From Formicarius rufipectus (Eukaryota > Chordata > Aves > Passeriformes > Formicariidae), in the NCBI GenBank assembly GCA_013399695.1, contig VXAU01000755.1:139092-203091 (forward strand): a stretch of 64,000 bases of DNA. Reading direction: 5' to 3'. The notes below the pieces were generated by a model. The model was not told where the DNA came from. It worked only from the letters and a program-made list of their open reading frames with translations, and ran no database searches. Shown piece by piece: positions 48,201-60,905 of the stretch. Both the position numbers and the translations under genes were made by a program. Numbering within the stretch: position 1 is the first letter of the stretch; the number at the start of each line of letters is the position of its first letter.

Positions 48201-51200
48201 ATAGTAATATGAAGAGGATAATTTAAAGAAGTAATATTAAACAGTAGATATATGATTTTCCACTTTTATTCTTCAGGTTGCCATACTGACACCAGAGCTA
48301 ACTCTGCTTCTCAATTAGTATATCTAACATGACTGTGAAAAGCTACATCAGCAATGCAGGAAAACATAAAGCAGAATAATGCTAAGACCTATATCTTTTA
48401 TCACCACTGCAGGACTGCATCACTGGAATCAATGAAAGTCAGTAAGATCAAGCTCTCATATCTGTGCAGTAAAAGAAATTATACTGCCACAGGAAGGTTT
48501 GCACACACAAAATATATTATTTCTTGCCGATGGGTAGAGATTTTATTTGGCCTGCTTTTTTTTCCCCTAAGAACAGAGACAGATTGGAAATATACTGGAG
48601 CCAATTCAAAGATAGACATTTTTCAGGTATCAGTGTTTCTTACATAGTGCACCGTTAAGAACCCATGTGTCTTTACAGCTTCATAGTTATGCACAAAATG
48701 CTTATCAATAACATCTACTATAGCTTGATATTAAGGCTCAAAATGTCCTAACTAGGATACAGCCCTTAGGTATTGCAAATAGATCACATTTATAGGTTCT
48801 CTAGGTACACATATCTTGTGCTCTACATCCTCCAACCCGTGATACTGCAGTAGTTGCTCCATTCCTGTCTGATTTGTGAACTGAATGTTGGTGTTATAGT
48901 GTCATGGCTCTGTTTTTTTCTCACAGTCTGACAACTACCTCAGTGGGTCAAAATTCAATTGGAAGTGGCCGAGTCACTAGAAAAATTGAAATTCATAAAT
49001 AATCATCCAGACATAGGGAACAATGCTGAAAATCTATTAAAGTAAATGGGAAAACTCCCAAAGGACTTTTGTTGTATTCAATTAAAGCTTAATTATAACT
49101 ACTTGAGTACCCTCAGAGACATTTTAGTTCGCTAAAGATTTGGGGAGTGAACAAATATATCTGGTGATGAAGTCTGTCTTTATTAGTGCAAATGATCTGT
49201 TTCTAGCACAGTGGTCCTTGGCAGACTGTGGTGAATCTACTTCTCCATCCATTTGCTGTTTCAATTAATAATTTCCTAGGAAAAACAAAATTCTGATGTT
49301 TCATATGGTACTGTCACAAAATATTACACCTTGTCTTTGCTTTTACAGTACATATATCAAACAAAAATAGCAGAACCTGAAGTGAAACCAGGCTGAACAC
49401 AGATGGAAGTCTCTTTGCATGGCAGGAAGTGTGGTGTCCAGTTCCTGACAAAGGATACTGAGAACAAGGTTTCCAGGAAAGGAACACAAATGAAACATGA
49501 CAGAGAAGTCATGTTAGGATCATATATCTTATGAGATGAAACCAGTTATAACTTGGGAGGGGAGTACCAGGCCCTCATTTTTGCACTAGTAGGTAGTCAT
49601 TGTCATTTAGAAGACCTAGCAGACCTCTGCATCTATATTCAGTATAAGGAACAAATTAGAATGGTTTTTCACCTAAGTGGAAGGTCAAGATGATGCTTTC
49701 TAAATACTAACATAATTGTGTTTAAGGTTGAGAAATCGTGAGTAATAAACGAAGTGTTAAATCTTCACCATAGATGAAAGTTTCCTACAAAATTATTGCA
49801 ATCTTCAAAATCATGCAATTTTAAGGCAGAAGTCTGGATTCCCATATTGTAATGAGCTTCATCTGAAAGTGAAAATTGATATGATTAGGACTGTATCATG
49901 TAACTCAGAACTTATGTAAAATAAATGAATTGCTACTACATCTTAGGAGAAGAAACACATTTTAAGAAACTGAATCAGACTGATAACAATGTTACATACT
50001 GATTTGCAACAGTGTAGGAAAACATCAATCAAGACTGTCATTTAGTATAGTACACAGCAACCTATGCAATCTACATCTCAGACAGAGACTTGAAACCATA
50101 TTGATATTCTTTCATACTGATTTTTGAAATTGTTCCTTCTACTTTCTTTTTGGGGGGTTGTTTGTTTGTTTGTTTGTTTGTTGTTTCTTTGTGTCTTTTT
50201 AGAGCAGAGAGTTAGGAACCCTTCTGGCATTATTCATACAGTTAAATCAATAGCCAAAGATTAATTCCCTTATGTTTGTTTACTTACATCATAAGTAATT
50301 TTACTCAGTTGCTAGTTATTCTTTCCTTAAAAGGGCTTATAAACTTGGCACTTTGGTCCTCCAGCTCATTGACCATAAATTTAAAATTAATTTGAAACAT
50401 ATATGCAATCTCTAAATGAAGCTAGATGTCAATACCATGGGAAGTATAACATAGATGAAGTAGTTGTCTGTTAGAATCCTGACTTGCTGAGACATTTACA
50501 GAAGAAAAAAAAAATAAAAACCAACAAAACAAAATAAAAATTTAAAAACAAACAACAAAACAAAAACAAACAAGAAACCCAAACTCCAAAAAAACCTCCA
50601 AACAAACCAAAACAAAAAAAGAAAAGCACAAAAAACCCCACAAACAAAACCACACTAAAACAAACAAGCAAACAAAACACAAACAAACAAACGAAACCCA
50701 ACCCAACCAACCAACAAACATAAAACCCAAACAAATATTCCCAAAAAGAGGTAGTATATAAGTGTTAAGTGACAGCGCACTTTCTTCAGATGATATGTGA
50801 AGGAATCTTTACTAAACAGACACTAAAAACTTGTTTCAGATAATTTCCAAAGAAAATTTGCTTAAAAACATCTAAAAATACTCAAATTGTCATGGGGAAA
50901 AAAATACCTCACATATGTCAAACAAACCAAAAATTACGTAGTTGTTCTCTCTGGTTTTCTGATTCATGGGGTTTTTTTAACCTATTACAGGTACCTTTTT
51001 CAACTACCACAAGATTATACTTTCTCATGTGCTTGTACTTCTGTAATTCAAATCTTTTGTAGTAGCCATTAATGTTATTGAGTGACAATAAGATTAGATA
51101 TTTGAATTAATAATGATCTAATAGATAGCTATTGGTGTATTTTTTAAGTGAAAATACCTGTGTACAAATTACTATGCAGATCAATTAATGTTGGGATTAA

Positions 51201-53379
51201 TTTCACTGCTCTTTTAATAATTTTTGTGATTTCATTTGACCTTTATTTTTATGAGTATTTTAATTCACATGTTTAATAATTTTTGCTTGTTTTATAGAGT
51301 CAGTTCTAATGAGTATCAGTTCGGCATGTGTATTGGTAAGGATAAGCAGGGTTATTACACTGCCATCTGGTTTTGATAACTTTTTTATAGGCCTCCAGTT
51401 GCCTTGGTAAAGTATTGAAAGCAATATTAGTTTAGCAAGAGGTTAATTTCCTCTTAAAACTTTTAAACCATTGAAATTTTCATAATATTTCATGCAGTTG
51501 CTATCAATCTATGAATCAATATTGGGCTAATTGAATTAGTGTGGTAAAAGCTAAAATTTTGGAAGAAAGAATAATCTTAATGTTATGGGAAATATTCCAA
51601 GTTGACGCTTCCAAAATCATCCTGCCATCTCTCTGTCAGTCTATGCTTATATAGGAGGAGTTCCACTAAATCTTTATTACTGAATTAAGGAAAATCACTC
51701 TTACCCAGGTGTATTTTTGTTTTAGTAACTAGAGCTTGCTTTTATTAGTTTTTATAAGCTTAAAAGAAGAATAAAAACCGAGTCTTCTTCATATTACATA
51801 GATATTCAACTTCTACTAGACAGTTAACAATAAATTCCAAATAATTTTGAATTAACAGAGCTATCTCTCTGAATCCTCCAACCTGGAATATGATTTATTG
51901 GGATTATTTTTTCCAGATGACAGAGATCAGACTGAGATAATCTTAATTTGTTATAAAGTACATAACAAATTGAAAGAAAGAAACCTTTTGAAATAAAACT
52001 CTAAAATTAACCTTTTCTCACTTTTCATTTATTCTCTTCTAGTTTGCAAGTACATCAGCTGTAATGTCCTACTTCCCAATGACCTTACTTCCAAACCCAG
52101 TAAAAAAGCAATATGAAAATGAACTCAACCTAAAAGAATACCCTTATTATTAATGGTCTTACTCTTTCCTGACCTTGAAATGTATTATGTTGTCGGATGT
52201 ACACAAGGTCTTTAACCTCTTAATTACCTGGGAACTAATGTCCCCATTCTGTTTCGTAGATAAATTAATTTGAAATGATTAACTTGTCAAAGGATTGACT
52301 GCCATAGTAAATATTTTCTGTTATTTACACTGGGTAAGATTACTTTTTTAATTAAAATGACAGCTATGATGCTACTTAGTAAAAAGTGAAGTGAAATACA
52401 GACACCCCTGAGATTTTCTTGTGATTTTGACAGTTTAATAACCATTTGGTGCTAAATGTTTTCTAATACTCTGACATTTCTGAACAGATCTCTTATTTTA
52501 AGGCACTCATCCTGTCACTACTATGCAAGGATTCAATAAAGAATTCAGCTATCTATTTGTAATTATTGTGGAAGTGTTACTATGTAGATTAGGTTTAAAC
52601 TGTGTAAAAGAAACATCAGAGAAAAAAAGGATTTATGTTTGCTTCTTCCTTTTATTTATTAGTAGTATTTTGTATCTTTACAGTCTAAGTGCCAAGGCTG
52701 CCATGTTTTTACACGTATGGTGTACATGTGCACTTATAGTAAGAAAGTGCTTTTATATTTTTTAAAACATGTTTTCAAAAGAAAAGAGAAGCAACTAAAA
52801 AGAACATTGAATATATCTTGCTTTCAGTTCTCTTTAAAAACAGCAAGGCTTTATGAGCTGCAGCTTTCAGTGCTCATTTTGTAATTTTTCTAATTTGTAC
52901 CCATGATTATCCATATTGCAATAATAAGAAAGAAGGAAATTATTTCTGCTCAATTAATTTTTCACCTATAGAGACTAATATGTATTATTTTTTTTATTAC
53001 TGCCTTATTACTTATCCTTCATGTTCCTTACACTGTTCCTTTCTGCATGGACAGCACACAAAAGAAGACATGCTTAAGGCTTTAGAGACAAAACTAGTCA
53101 CTTAATTGTGCATCTTTAATGAATAATTACATAGAAAAAATAAAGTCTGTACACATTTATAGTGATGAATAAACTATTCTACTCATTCATTTATTCAAAA
53201 AAAAAAAAAAAAAGATTGGAGAACTGGTTAATGAAATATTTTTCTTCTAGTCTAAATTTGCCATAAGCAGTTTTCTCCTTTCACTGTAGAAAAACGTTTA
53301 TTCACTAAGATTAGTTTATGACTGTTGAATTTTTCCTCGAAATTAACAGTGGTAGTGACAGTAAGTGAGGTAAGTGTCA
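45251..53379. other. AT-rich DNA without identified genes
   Basis: No supported gene. It contains an A-run (46729-46747), a (GTTT)n tract (50154-50190), a long A/C tract (50503-50735, listed separately) and an A18 run (53197-53214). Confidence 0.5.
50503..50735. repeat. Long A/C-rich (AAAC/CAAA)n tract
   Basis: About 230 bases of A with interspersed C, in aaac, caaa and accc units, the longest such tract in the window. It produces Phe/Cys/Leu-rich minus-strand frames that look like membrane proteins but are artefacts. Confidence 0.9.
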
Positions 53380-53563
53380 CTAATGTGCAACATTTGTCAG
53401 GAAACAAAGTAGGACATCTGTTTCATAAATGTTTAGATTTCTTCTCTGGGAAACATCTACAAATTCAGTGTGTTCTGACTTCATAATGACATGATATGAT
53501 CCTGTTTGTACAGAAGATAAGTAGATACTTATATTCATAAGTTCCACTACTTTCTTCCAATGC
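53380..53563 (-). other. Exon-like open segment with stop, unknown
   Basis: On the minus strand 'ttcattttctgacag' (a good acceptor) is followed by one codon-completing base and 60 residues ending in TAG. The predicted peptide is mixed in composition (HWKKVVELMNISIYL... and ...LLCFLTNVAH at the end). It could be a last exon, a decayed pseudogene exon or a chance frame. No upstream exon or family is identified. Confidence 0.15.
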
Positions 53564-54310
53564 CTGTCAGAAAATGAACTTCTTGTATTCTTATAATAGA
53601 TATTCTTCTTTTTCTTAGAACATACCAAAAGTTTTGGTCATTTGATACTCCAGTAAATGTAATGTGCATATTAATTCAAATAAGGAAATGGTAAGTTTCT
53701 GTATTTTCTACCTACAGGCCCACTTTTACCTTTCCCTATCAGCAAGCAAAGAAGAAAGGAAATGGCATGGTATCTATGAATATGTCACAGTAATAACATT
53801 TTGAAAGATAGTCACAGATTAGCAAGAAATAGCAAAGATTAATGAAATGGTTTTAGAAAACTGCTTGAGATTTATGAGCTGACCTTCATAGTTAGAAAAG
53901 ACTGTGTTGCAGTTTGAAAAACAACCCAAATATTAGGTTCCAAACACGTTCAAAACCAATATGTCACAAACAATCTTGCCTATGTAACAGAAAACCTATT
54001 AAAAGCCTAAGAGGTCTTGATTCCCATCGGTAAGAAATCAGGCAAGGAAGGCAGGTCTGAGTAAGGACACTTGGATGAAACTGACATCTAAGATGGAAAT
54101 GTACTTTAGGAAGAATATGGGGACACTACACTAATATGTAGGTCTGGGAATCAGGAAAGCTGAGGTACAATGGGAACAGAATTTGGGAAGGAATGTGATT
54201 AATAAGAAGAGTTTCTACAGCTACATGGGTCAGAAAAATTGCATTAAAGAAAATGTACTCCTTCAATAAATGGAAAAGGAGAACATGTGACAAAAGAAAA
54301 GACTTAATAT

Positions 54311-54370
54311 ACTTTCTTTTCTTCTTTTCTTTTCTTTTCTTTTCTTTTCTTTTCTTTTCTTTTCTTTTTC
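54311..54370. repeat. (TTTTC)n pentanucleotide microsatellite
   Basis: About twelve units of ttttc/ttctt in a nearly pure array. It ends some 60 bases before a CR1 copy. Pure arrays of this type are likely length-polymorphic. Confidence 0.95.
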
Positions 54371-54429
54371 AATTTTAACTGATTTAATTTAATGACCTTC
54401 TAGGGTGAGTGATTTTCTCAGTGAACAAG

Positions 54430-55497
54430 GTAAAAACTACCTGGACTTCTGTAAGACTTTAATATAGTATCCCCCAACACTCTTGACTCTAAACAGAAGA
54501 TATAAGAGTTTGATGGAGGAAGTCTTAGGTGGATAAAGAATTGTCTGGATGGCCACATCCAAAGAGTTACAGCCAATGCCTCATTGTTCAGGGGGAAACC
54601 AGCAATAAACATTGTCTCTCAATGAATCCCCACTCAACCGATTTCCAGCTAACACCAAGATGAGTGGCACAGTTGACACAACTGAGAGGTGGAATATCAT
54701 CCAGAGGGACCTGGACAGACAAGGAATGGGAGGAATGGGCCCCTGTGAAGCTTCCAAAGTTCAATAAGACCAAGTGCAAGGTCATGCACATGGGTTGGTG
54801 AATCCCCAATATCAATACAGGCTGGAGGATTAACTGACAGGGAGAAATCTTGCAGATAAAAACTCTGGGATGATGTTCTGTGTTAAACCGGATGTGAACT
54901 GGCAATGTGTGCTCACAGCCCAGGGAGTCAACCATATCCTGAGCTGCAGTAAAAAAGCAGCATGGGCAGCAGGTCAAAGGAGGGGATTCTGCCCCTCTAC
55001 TTTATTCTGGTGAGACCTCTCCTGGAGTACTGCATCCAACTCGGGAATCCTGAGTCCAAGAAAGACATGGAGCTGTTTGAGTAGGCTAGAGCACCTCTGC
55101 TGTGACAACATGCTGAGACAATATGTGTTGTTCAGCCTGGAAACAGAAAGCTCTGGGTGGGACCTCACTGCAACATTTCAATACACAAAGTGGGCTTATA
55201 AGAAAATAAGGAAGTTTTAGCAAGGCCTGTAGTGACAGGACAAGGGGCAATGGTTTTAAAATAAAAGAAGGTCAATTTAGATTTCTACCATGAGGATGGT
55301 AAAACACTGAAACAGGTTGCCCGAAGAAATTGTACATGTCACATCATGTGGCAGTGTTCAAAGTCAGGATGGAATGGACTTTGAATCACCAGATCTACTA
55401 AAATATGATCCTTCCCATTGCCTGGAGGTTGTAATAGATAATTGTTTATGTCACTTCTAACCCAAACTATGCTATGATTCTATGTTTCTATGAAAGA
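54430..55497 (+). mobile_element. CR1 LINE, 5'-truncated and divergent
   Basis: Sense CR1 entering ORF2 at the RT palm: 'ctggacttctgtaagacttt' encodes LDFCKT, the decayed counterpart of the LDFCKAFD block. The FDGG and WIKNCLDG segments follow, then the active-site region near 54645-54670 (FPANTK instead of F/YADDTK). The C-terminal ORF2 and 3' UTR end at 'gctatgattctatgtttctatga'. Many substitutions make it one of the older copies in the window. Confidence 0.88.
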
Positions 55498-58400
55498 CAT
55501 CTATTCTTAGGAAAATTGGAGAAAAAAAGAAATTGGTACAGAGCAGCATTGGGGGTCTCTTGATTACCAGGACGTTTAAACTTTGTAGAATCAAATGAAA
55601 GCAGTTTTAACCTGAAGTTGTGTGACAGTCTGTGAACTCATAGTGTCAGTGTCAGTTTGAACTGAGTAACATGTTCAATAGTCCAGGTGCAATATAGGAG
55701 ACAGCTTTCATAAGAGACAGCCTCAGTAAAAATATCAAAGATTGAGTGGGCTGGAAAGTGATCCAAATGTTAGTTTCTTCGTCTTTATTAATACATGTAG
55801 CTAGAGTAATGTCATCCACTGTTCCACCAACAAATCAATATCTTATGTGAAGCACATGCAAAAGACAATAGTTGTAGCATGTAAAAAAAAAATAAAATTC
55901 CAAACATACAAAATTAGCCCACTATTCTCCTATAAAGTTGCATGAAAGCTTTTACTTTCTCCATCTTTAATATTAGTTTTGGAGAGTGACTACTGGGCTT
56001 ATCAAACCCTGTCCCCATCGCGTATGATCGTATACCTACTGTTTTGGAACACATGCACATCTGAACTTCTATGAATTTTCCCATTCACATTCATCTGCTG
56101 TCCAGAATTTCCTCTCCAATGGTTGATGCAGCACACTCTCTCTCTACTTTACCCTTAGTGAGTTATTCTATTTATGGTTTTATTCAGTAGCACAATGTTC
56201 AGAAAACTAGATCTTATCAGACTGGCAGGTATATTTCCTGTTCTTCCTCTCCACCCTTTCCACCATTCTTAATCTCTTTTCCAATTCAGATCCCAATTCT
56301 GAGAAGAAAGCAGAAGCACAACATACTTGCTGGTTACAAAGCCATGATCATCATGAGAAACTCTGGTTTCATGAGGGTTCCCCATGGCTTTGTAATATTT
56401 CATCTTTTCTCAATATTCAGCATGATGAACTGTATGCTGAGAGATGTTCCCTAATAAAAAGGAGCATTCTATGTCTCTGAAGCAACATCATTCTCTCTTT
56501 TATTTTCAGTGAAGAGTAGTGAGATCTTAGCTGTGAATCTACCATACCAATAACAAAGAATAAAAAAAGGAACACGTTTGCAAGCTATAGCTCGCAGCAT
56601 GTGTTTGCAAACATCAGTATAGATGGGGTTTGCAAGTTGTAGCACTTCAATACCTAAATGTAATAATCTTACTCTACAAAACAACACTATGCATTCTAAC
56701 AGACAACCTGAAAAAGGTTAGAAGAAGGTCTTATCTGAAGGTTAGAAGAAACAAGAATGGGTCAAAACAGACTGAGGTTGCAAGCGGGGAAGAGACATAA
56801 TGATATGACTTTCAGGAAATGAAAAAAAAAAAAAAAAAAGAAAACCAACATTGTTAACAGATTTAAATCAAACATGAGTTGCAATTTACATTTGAGATTG
56901 CAGTCTTAATGCCTTCTGAAATGTCTAAACCTAATCTCCAATTTTACCAAGATATTAAAGTGAATGCATCTGTTATTTTGTGGTGTTATTTAGAAGCTGT
57001 GAATAATCTTTAAGAATATTTCCTGCTTCTGTATCAAAGAGAGGGACTGATCAAATTTCTAGGCTTTGCCAGAACTGCCATCTCCAATATTATTAACATT
57101 GTGATAGGAAAATAGACATATTTTAACAGGTTCAAAATAATGAAGAATAAAGTGTCCAGATGTTTAAACCCAGAAGAAACTGGAAGGGATTAATAAGGAA
57201 GAATAAAGATTGTATATAATGTGAGGCAAACAGACAAGAAACAGATTTTCTTTTCATATTAGTACTGAAATGGAACATTTCATTTTCCATCTAACTTTCT
57301 GTACATTTATTTAATAAATAGTGTCTTTCACAAAGAAGTAATAAAATGCTTCATAGATCTATTAGTATGCAGACCATAATCAAATCATAGAAACCCAGCT
57401 CTCTAGGTTATATATCACTATACCATCATCAATAACTGTGGTAGGGTATTTATAGAAAGGGGAAGAAAGAGCAAATTCTTTAGAGATTTATTGAACAGGT
57501 AAACCTGGGAGATTTGAGGAATAGACTATGAAAAACAGATTAAGGAGGACAGGGTTTTGCAAATACATGTATACAAGCACAAACTTTACTGCAAATTGTC
57601 TGACTTCACATCATGAACCACTGAGTCATTTTAGTGAGGAAGGATAAAAAATGCAAATGCATTCTAAAAATGCTTCTTGAATACTGACTCCCTGCTTGCA
57701 TTGTTTGGTGCTTTAATTGATCTGAAAAGATTGATTTTAGCCTCAGGAACTGAAGAAATTATTATGTACAACTATTCTTATTTTATAAGACTCATATTTG
57801 TAATAAGATAATTTTAAGTTTTCAGACCTGTGCACAGTACATTTAGGAATTCAGAGAGTATATTTTCTGATTTGAGGGACAAAAGTACAAAATGAAGCTC
57901 CAATACGTTCTCTGAAAATGTTTTATATTAAAACTTAAGCAATTTGGGAAAAAAAAAATTAACTGAGAATGCTGATTAGTGCTTTGATTCCTGTTGAGCA
58001 TTTAACACTGTATGAACCTTGCCTGACTTTAAAATATAAGCTGCAAAGTAATTTCTTAAAGGACAGAATAACAAATGTGAAAACATCACTAGAATACTAC
58101 TAGAATCTTGACTCCCTGCTTCGCTTGTTCAACATTTTAATTGTTCTGAAAATATTTAAGTCCTCAGCTTCTGAACAAATAGAAAACAGGCTACTGATAT
58201 TTTCTCAAATTCAATCTTTGGCAATATTGAATTATCAAAAGATCACTTATAGGCTACCTTTTAGGATTTGGGATAATGCTCATACTGCCTGCTTTAAGGT
58301 AGCTGGTCCAAGTTTTGCTGAAAAGCTCTGTAAGGAGCTGCTCCCAAGAGAGTAACTAGTATTGCTTCATGGCCTACCCAGTCAATAGAAACAAAATTTA

Positions 58401-59454
58401 AGTCTGTTACAGAATTATCTTCACATTTCTATGCAGAATATTCTAGGCACAGGACTGTATTTACTATATCACCTTGTGTGATATATTTTGCCAACTATTA
58501 TGTCTTAAACATAATACACTTCTTAACTTACACTGGTTTCTCTCTATACATATGTGTGGGCATAGAGATGTATTCCTTGAACGATGGTATGTAGGCACTT
58601 AAGCCCAGACCAGGGAGACCCAGAAGAATGTTTTGTTCTACCTGGTGTTTCTGAACTGCAACAGCATGTCAGTTCACCCAGAGTTTAAAATTCTCAGTCC
58701 TTTTCTGAGTTGCATCACTGTCATTTTGCAGCAGAACCTCTTAAAAAGTTGCATTCCACAGGTAATTCCATGTAAGGCATAATGTCAGAACGTTCATCTA
58801 TCTGATCAGAAACCTGGGGATAAGTATGGTAAGAACCCTAATCCTTGAAAGGTTCCACTCGAAGCCTAACAAAACCGCCATCCAGTATATGCTGTCTGAA
58901 ATCTCAGGAGGCCAGCTGGCCTGGCTTGTAGCATTTTATTCCCTTACAGAAACTGATGTCCCCTACAGTCAATTGTCACATCTCCAAGACCCCACTTCTG
59001 GAATGCACTACTTATGCAAGCACCTAGACAGTCCCTCCTGCAATACTCACTTGTTGTTCTTGTCTTGGGACAAAACGCACTGCCCATCAGAGATGGCAAG
59101 AAGAAGCGTGTGGTAGGAGTGGTACAGACAGACAGGAACACAGGACTGTGATCACTGACAACAGATAATACAGGCAGTAAAAACAATTATATTTTCTTCC
59201 TACGACAGCATGTTAACATCATCAAATCTTTTTAACCCACAAAAATATAGTAAGACACAGATGATGAATGAGTAATATGGAAATAAAACTAAAATAATTT
59301 CTTAAAAACACAGACTGCAGAAGAAGCAAGATGGAGAAAAGACTAAAAGTCAAAAGACTAAGAAAATAAGCTGCAATAGCCTAACTCAGTTGTGTAAATG
59401 TCTAAGGGTATATACAATTGCTTTATTATAATGCAGAAAGATACCAATACTGGA
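55498..59454. other. AT-rich DNA without identified genes
   Basis: No supported gene. An A-run lies at 56821-56839. A GC-richer patch at about 58790-59190 carries a 96-codon plus-strand frame (58826-59116) with no recognisable domain; it is discussed under findings. Confidence 0.5.
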
Positions 59455-60905
59455 TCACAGAATAGTAGAATATCCTGAGCTGGAAGTGACCTACAAGTCT
59501 AGCTCCTGGCCTGCTACATGACAGTCCCAACAGTCACACCATGTGCCTGAGTACATTGCCTAAATGCTTCTTGAACTCTGACAGGCTTGGAGCTGTGACT
59601 GCTTCTCTGAGGAGCGCCTTCAGTGCCCAGCCACACACAGGATGGAAAATGAACCTTTTTGTAATATCCATCTTAAACATCCCCTGACACAGCTTTATGC
59701 TATTCCCTCAAGTCCTGTCACCAGAAAGAGGAGATCAGTGCCTGCCACTCCACATCCCCTTGTGAAGAAGCTGTAGTCTGTGCTGGGGTCACCCCTAAGT
59801 CTTCTTTTCTCTGAGCTGAACAAAGCAAGTGACCTCAGCCACTCCTCATGATATTTGGGGCCTTCCTTTGGCCACCTTCTATTATCTTAATGTCTTTTTT
59901 ATATTGTGATACCCAAAACTGCACACAGCACTCAAGATGAGGCCATGCCACTGCAGAGCAGAGTGGGGCAATTCCCTCCCTCACCCGGCAGGTGATGTTG
60001 TTCCTGCTGCACCCTAGGACAGGGCTGATCCTTCTGGCTTCAGGGCTCTGCTGGCTCATGTTCAACTTGCCACCCACCAGGACCCCCAGATCCCTTTCCA
60101 TGGTGCTGCCTTCCAGCCTCTCATTCCCCAGTCTGTCCATACACCTGGAGGGACCCCATCCCAGGTACAGAATTCAGCACTTGTCCTTGTTAAATTTCCT
60201 TTGGTTGGTGATTGCCCATCTCTCCTAACTTGTCTCTCTGCAGAGCCTCTCTGCTCTCATGGGAGTCAAATGTTCCTACCAATTTTATATTGTTGACAAA
60301 CTTGATATGCCTTCAAATCCTGTGTTCAAGTTATTTATGAACATTTTGAAGAGCGCTGGCCCCAGACCTGAGTCCTGCAGAATCCCACTAGTGACAAGGT
60401 ACTAGCCTGATGTACCCCCATTCCCTATAACCTTTGTGCCCAACATGTAAGCCAGTTCCTCACCCATTACATGATGTGTTTATCCAGCTATGTGCTGAAC
60501 ACTTTGTCCAGAAGGATATTCTGAGAGACAGAATAGAAAGCTTTATTGAAATCCCAAAAGATGATTATATTAGCTGGCTTCCCTTGGTTAACTTGGTGAG
60601 GTAACTTGTTATCAAATTAAGTTTGTCAAGCATGACTTTGCCCTTATGAAGCCACATTGGCTGTGACCTATGACTGCACTGTCCTTCAATTGTTTTCAAA
60701 ACCTCCTGAACAATCTTCTGCATAATTTTATCAGGCCTTGAAATGAGGCTGAGAGGGTCATAGTTTCCATCATCCTTATTGCATTGAAGTTCTAAAATTA
60801 CAGTGAAAACAGAAGAGGGGGTTATCTTTCTATTTTGTGGGAGAGAAGAAGGAAATATCTTCATAATATCTGCTTCAATTTTTCCTAACTCTTCCCTAGA
60901 CTTCC
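59455..60905 (-). mobile_element. CR1 LINE, longer truncated copy with RT remnant
   Basis: An antisense CR1 of about 1.45 kb. From the minus strand, RT blocks are recognisable: GNYDPLSLIS (near 60740), a HKGK block, a phe-lys-ala-phe-like segment near 60550, and the C-terminal block ERDLGVLVGGKLNMS (about 60060-60105) followed by WPHLECCVQFW (near 59920). A frame of 101 codons (59835-60140) survives; the rest is interrupted. The 3' terminus at 59455 shows 'ggatcacagaatagtagaat'. It reaches further 5' than the other simple copies. Confidence 0.9.

Noticed and set aside
50471..50734. Hydrophobic 87-codon minus-strand frame
   Set aside because: Low-complexity artefact of the long A/C tract.
59992..60228. 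78-codon plus-strand frame
   Set aside because: Antisense shadow of the CR1 ORF2 C-terminal region.
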